Origin: JAVHLK01 sp043806215
Lineage (GTDB): Bacteria; Desulfobacterota; Desulfomonilia; Desulfomonilales; Desulfomonilaceae
DNA length: 25,517 bases
Direction of reading: 5' to 3'
NCBI GenBank assembly: GCA_043806215.1
Contig: JAZDHD010000006.1
Coordinates: 1-25,517, forward strand
The notes beneath the pieces are model-generated. The model was given only the letters and a program-made list of their open reading frames with translations, ran no database searches and was not told the origin of the DNA. Made by a program: the position numbers and the translations under genes. Below, one piece after another: positions 22,674 through 25,517 of this stretch. Within the stretch, counting starts at the first letter, position 1. Every line of letters starts with the position of its first letter.

Positions 22674-23894
22674 ATGGTTGGACCCCTTGAAGGAGTTCGA
22701 GTCGTTGAATTGTCGATGTTTCAGCAAGGGCCCGTGGCCGGGATGCGGTTGGGAGACCTGGGTGCCGATGTCATTAAGATCGAACCCGCATCAGGGGATC
22801 CGGCCAGAGGCTTTATGAGAATTATCGGTGCCATGGTAGGCCTCGAAGGACGGAATTACTACTTTGAACACTGCAACCGTAACAAGAGAAGCATTGTTCT
22901 GAATATGAAGACGGAAAAAGGTTTGGAAGCGTTTCTCCGACTCATTGACTCAGCGGACGTGTTCCTCAATAATCTGAGCATCGATGCGCCCATGAGAATG
23001 GGCATCGGTCCCGACGACCTGCTGCAAAGAAACCCCCGCCTCATCTACGCGCAGGCATCCGGCTGGGGTAGAAAGGGACCGAACGCGCTTGACCATTCTT
23101 TCGACTATGTTGGAATAGGACGGTCGGGCTTGATGATGTCTTGCGGAGAAAAAGGGGCGCCTCCCACGCAGATCCTTCCGGGCATCGGCGATGAGATGGC
23201 TGCGCTGATCTGTGCATGGGGGATTACCGCGGCACTCTATGCACGGGAGAAGACCGGAAGAGGACAGGTCGTGGACACCTCTTCAATGGGCAGTATCATA
23301 GCTGCCTTGGGACTTGTCATGGCCGCTCCGGCCCTATTGGGGAAGGAGTTTCCCCGGGAGGTGAGAGCTGAAGCGGGAAATCCCATATACAATCATTACC
23401 GTTGCCGGGACGACAAATGGATAGCCATGGCACATGTCCAATCGGAGCGATACTGGCCGAAAGTTTGTGAGGCGCTTGAACTGCCCGGGTTGGTGCAGGA
23501 TCCTCGATTTGCCGGCATAGAGTCCCGAAGTGAGAATGCCCGGGAACTCGTAGCCATATTGGACGAGAGATTCGCCGCGAAAACGAGGGACGAATGGATT
23601 GAGATTTTTGCCAGGTACCATTGCATCTGCACTCCCATTCAGACACCCATGGAAGTTGCCGAGGACCCGCAAGCCCTTGCCAATAACTACGTGTCCTACA
23701 TGGACCATCCGGTTTACGGAAAAACAAAGATCGTGGGCTTTCCGTGGGACTTCAGCGATACGCCTGCTTCGTGTCGCCGGGAAGCGCCCGGGCTGGGGCA
23801 GCATACCAGGGAAGTGCTGCTGGAGATCGGCTATTCCTTGGGAGAGGTCGAGGAACTTGAGTCCAACGGAGCCGCCAAATACGCTGTTTCATGA
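22674..23894 (+). CDS. Class III (CaiB/Frc-family) CoA-transferase, paralog 1
   Basis: A 406-residue family III CoA-transferase that moves CoA between carboxylic acids through enzyme-bound mixed anhydrides. The N-terminal PLEGVRVVELSMFQQGPVAG (4-23) and LGDLGADVIKIE (26-37) are family hallmarks. D173 in PGIGDEMAALI fits the catalytic Asp (Asp169 of formyl-CoA transferase) by motif position. NLSIDAPMRMGIG and TGRGQVVDTS complete the pattern. The length is normal. It lies behind a Phe-rich leader and terminator, so expression should follow phenylalanine supply; substrates such as phenylacetate, phenyllactate or phenylpropionate are suggested by that regulation only. AAGGAGATAAACG precedes the ATG. 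Confidence 0.93.
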   Translation: MVGPLEGVRVVELSMFQQGPVAGMRLGDLGADVIKIEPASGDPARGFMRIIGAMVGLEGRNYYFEHCNRNKRSIVLNMKTEKGLEAFLRLIDSADVFLNNLSIDAPMRMGIGPDDLLQRNPRLIYAQASGWGRKGPNALDHSFDYVGIGRSGLMMSCGEKGAPPTQILPGIGDEMAALICAWGITAALYAREKTGRGQVVDTSSMGSIIAALGLVMAAPALLGKEFPREVRAEAGNPIYNHYRCRDDKWIAMAHVQSERYWPKVCEALELPGLVQDPRFAGIESRSENARELVAILDERFAAKTRDEWIEIFARYHCICTPIQTPMEVAEDPQALANNYVSYMDHPVYGKTKIVGFPWDFSDTPASCRREAPGLGQHTREVLLEIGYSLGEVEELESNGAAKYAVS

Positions 23895-23988
23895 ATCAAT
23901 CATATCGAGCATCTTGGAGAAGCCGATTTTACGGATACGGCTGAATTGCCGGTCTGCGTTGTTGTAGCGACGATACGGAGGAATGAGC

Positions 23989-24135
23989 GTGTACACCGAG
24001 TACTATTATTACGTCATCGTCGAAGATCACAAGCGGAGTTTATGCTCCGCTTTTTTTTTGCACGCCCAACGGGTTCAGCAAGATCGGAATGTCGGTAACG
24101 CCGTAGAATTTGGAAGTTTAGGCGAAAGGAGATAA
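23989..24135 (+). CDS. Tyrosine-rich leader peptide overlapping the terminator
   Basis: A small ORF of 48 residues starting at GTG 23989, six bases after GGAGGA (23977-23982); an in-frame ATG at 23983 directly abuts that ribosome site and would give 50 residues. The peptide begins (M)YTEYYYYVIVEDH: five Tyr in the first eight positions, codons TAC, TAC, TAT, TAT, TAC. Unlike the Phe leader, the frame passes straight through the terminator (24031-24059) and stops at TAA 24133-24135, four bases before the CoA-transferase ATG. Either the C-terminal part is simply untranslated when transcription stops, or ribosome passage itself melts the terminator and couples translation to the next gene. Confidence 0.65.
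   Translation: MYTEYYYYVIVEDHKRSLCSAFFLHAQRVQQDRNVGNAVEFGSLGERR
24031..24059 (+). terminator. Attenuator terminator before CoA-transferase 2
   Basis: AAGCGGAG (24031-24038) and CTCCGCTT (24045-24052) form an 8-bp stem with the loop TTTATG, followed by T through 24059. Stem and T-run are the same as in the terminator at 22561-22590; only the loop differs. Upstream, CGACGAT (23968-23974) can pair with ATCGTCG (24016-24022), enclosing the ribosome site, start and Tyr codons. Confidence 0.88.
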
Positions 24136-24138
24136 GCA

Positions 24139-25329
24139 ATGGGTGGACCGCTTGAAGGGGTTCGAGTCATAGAATTGTCCATGTTTCAGCAAGGGCCCGT
24201 GGCCGGGATGCAACTGGGAGATTTGGGTGCCGACGTCATCAAGATAGAACCCCCGTCAGGAGACCCCGCCAGAGGCTTCATGAGAATTATCGGGGCCATG
24301 GTCGGCCTCAAGGGACGAAACTACTATTTCGAACACTGTAACCGCAACAAGAGAAGCATGGTTCTGGATATGAAGACGGAAAAGGGCTTGGAAGCATTTT
24401 TCCGACTCATCGATACCGCGGACGTGTTCCTCAATAACTTGAGCATCGATGCACCCATCAAAATGGGTATAGGACCGGAGGAGCTTCTACGGAGAAATCC
24501 TCGCCTCATCTACGCGCATGCATCCGGGTGGGGCCGTAAAGGCCCGGACGCTCATGAACACTCTTTCGACTACACGGGCATAGGACGGTCGGGCCTAATG
24601 ATGTCCTGCGGGGAAGAAGGCGCGCCCCCCACACAAATTCTCCCGGGTATCGGCGATGAACTTGGTGCGATTATCTGCGCATGGGGAATCACGGCTGCGC
24701 TCTATGCGCGGGACAGAACCGGAAAAGGCCAGGTCGTGGACACCTCTCTCATGGGTAGTGTCATCACGGGGCTGGGTCTTATTATGTCGGCACCGGCAAT
24801 ACTGGGACGGGAGTTCCCCCGTGAAGTCAGGGCGACGGCAGGGAACCCCATCTACAATCACTACCGTTGCCGGGACGGCAAATGGATAGCCATTGCGCAT
24901 TTGCAGCCCGACCGCTATTGGCCCAAAGTCTGCGCGGCATTGGAATTACTTCACTTGCAGGACGATCCCCGTTTCGCTACCATAGAAGCCCGGAGCAAAA
25001 ACGCCCGAGAGTTGATAATCATCTTCGACGAGAGGTTCGCTGCGAAGACGAGAGATGAATGGATGGAAATCCTCGGTCGGCACGGATGCATCCGCACCCC
25101 TATTCAGACTCCTCTGGAAGTTGCTCAAGACCCTCAGGCGTTGGCCAACGGCTATTTCACCTTTGTGAACCATCCGGTTTACGGTAAGACAAAGATGGTG
25201 GGGTTTCCGTGGGACTTCAGCGACACGCCTGCTTCATACAGACGGGAACCGCCCGAACTCGGCCGGCACACGAGAGAAGTCTTGATGGAGATTGGTTACT
25301 CGCCGGAGGAGATCGATGAATTGGAGTGA
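24139..25329 (+). CDS. Class III (CaiB/Frc-family) CoA-transferase, paralog 2
   Basis: A 396-residue paralog of the protein at 22674-23894, matching at most positions along its whole length and ten residues shorter at the C-terminus. It has the same hallmarks: PLEGVRVIELSMFQQGPVAG (4-23), LGDLGADVIKIE, D173 in PGIGDELGAII as the presumed catalytic Asp, and TGKGQVVDTS. GAAAGGAGATAAGCA precedes the ATG, nearly the same ribosome site as paralog 1. The Tyr-rich leader implies control by tyrosine, so a hydroxylated aryl acid (for example 4-hydroxyphenylacetate or 4-hydroxyphenyllactate) is a reasonable guess, but this rests on regulation alone. Confidence 0.93.
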   Translation: MGGPLEGVRVIELSMFQQGPVAGMQLGDLGADVIKIEPPSGDPARGFMRIIGAMVGLKGRNYYFEHCNRNKRSMVLDMKTEKGLEAFFRLIDTADVFLNNLSIDAPIKMGIGPEELLRRNPRLIYAHASGWGRKGPDAHEHSFDYTGIGRSGLMMSCGEEGAPPTQILPGIGDELGAIICAWGITAALYARDRTGKGQVVDTSLMGSVITGLGLIMSAPAILGREFPREVRATAGNPIYNHYRCRDGKWIAIAHLQPDRYWPKVCAALELLHLQDDPRFATIEARSKNARELIIIFDERFAAKTRDEWMEILGRHGCIRTPIQTPLEVAQDPQALANGYFTFVNHPVYGKTKMVGFPWDFSDTPASYRREPPELGRHTREVLMEIGYSPEEIDELE

Positions 25330-25380
25330 CGCTCTTTGAATTTCGCGGTAATCCTAATCCAGTTCCTCAAGGATCCCGCC

Positions 25381-25517
25381 GGTCGTTCCTGTCATTGAGA
25401 GGAGCGCAGTCCCGCGCAGAACGCGGGAAAGCAATCTCAATGCCTCATGAAAGGGTGAGATTGCCACGCCCTCCCGTAGGGGCGGCCCCCTGTGGCCGCC
25501 CAGGGTAGGCACGGGGG
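25381..25517. repeat. Intergenic repeat mosaic at the window end
   Basis: GTCATTGAGAGGAGCGCAG (25391-25409), a CCCGCG...CGCGGG palindrome, AGCAATCTCAATGCC (25432-25446) and GAGATTGCCACGCCCTCCC (25459-25477) make up a typical dispersed intergenic repeat. The last block also occurs at 15750-15768. GGGCGGCC/GGCCGCCC follows as another hairpin. No gene is supported; the window ends inside this region. Confidence 0.55.

Overview
The window looks like chromosomal DNA of an anaerobic bacterium of the former Deltaproteobacteria (Desulfobacterota; sulfate-reducing or syntrophic type). This is inferred from gene content: paired acetylene-hydratase-like molybdo/tungsto-enzymes, a MetV/MetF pair as used with the Wood-Ljungdahl pathway, a sigma-54 enhancer-binding regulator with a cysteine-rich PAS domain, acyl-CoA chemistry, and a GC-rich genome whose gaps hold many short repeats. 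No rRNA, tRNA, CRISPR array or transposase gene was seen.

Layout. 1-2250: an FMN azoreductase-like gene (350-979) between repeat-rich stretches, including two copies of a MITE-like element with imperfect terminal inverted repeats. 2252-7239: two near-identical-length molybdopterin enzymes flanking a TetR regulator. 7433-8200: an SDR dehydrogenase. 8796-13287: a complete livKHMGF-type ABC importer, followed by an MFS carrier (13342), a 3-hydroxyacyl-CoA dehydrogenase (14730) and an acyl-CoA ligase (15984). All of 2252-17600 is on the + strand and reads as a catabolic island: import, CoA activation, oxidation, and a redox step at an Mo/W centre. The substrate cannot be read from sequence.

17640-20920: a third MITE-like copy, a minus-strand V4R-like protein, then a minus-strand tusA-like/metV/metF operon. 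This operon has a textbook sigma-54 -24/-12 promoter (TGGCACG-N4-TTGCT). Upstream lies a cluster of GTTGAC half-sites and the divergent sigma-54 activator (20924-22345).

22346-25329: the most striking part. Two paralogous class III (CaiB/Frc-family) CoA-transferases each sit behind their own leader region. The first leader encodes a 22-residue peptide containing DFFFGFFF (pheA-leader-like), followed by a strong Rho-independent terminator. A competing antiterminator helix spans the peptide stop codon. The second leader encodes a peptide with five Tyr in its first eight residues (YTEYYYY), followed by a nearly identical terminator, but its reading frame runs through the terminator and stops just before the CoA-transferase start. 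The unit (leader, terminator, CoA-transferase) seems to have been duplicated and re-targeted from one aromatic amino acid to the other. Amino-acid attenuation of CoA-transferase genes is unexpected. It suggests these enzymes take part in making, salvaging or degrading phenylalanine and tyrosine carbon, for example through aryl-acid CoA esters.
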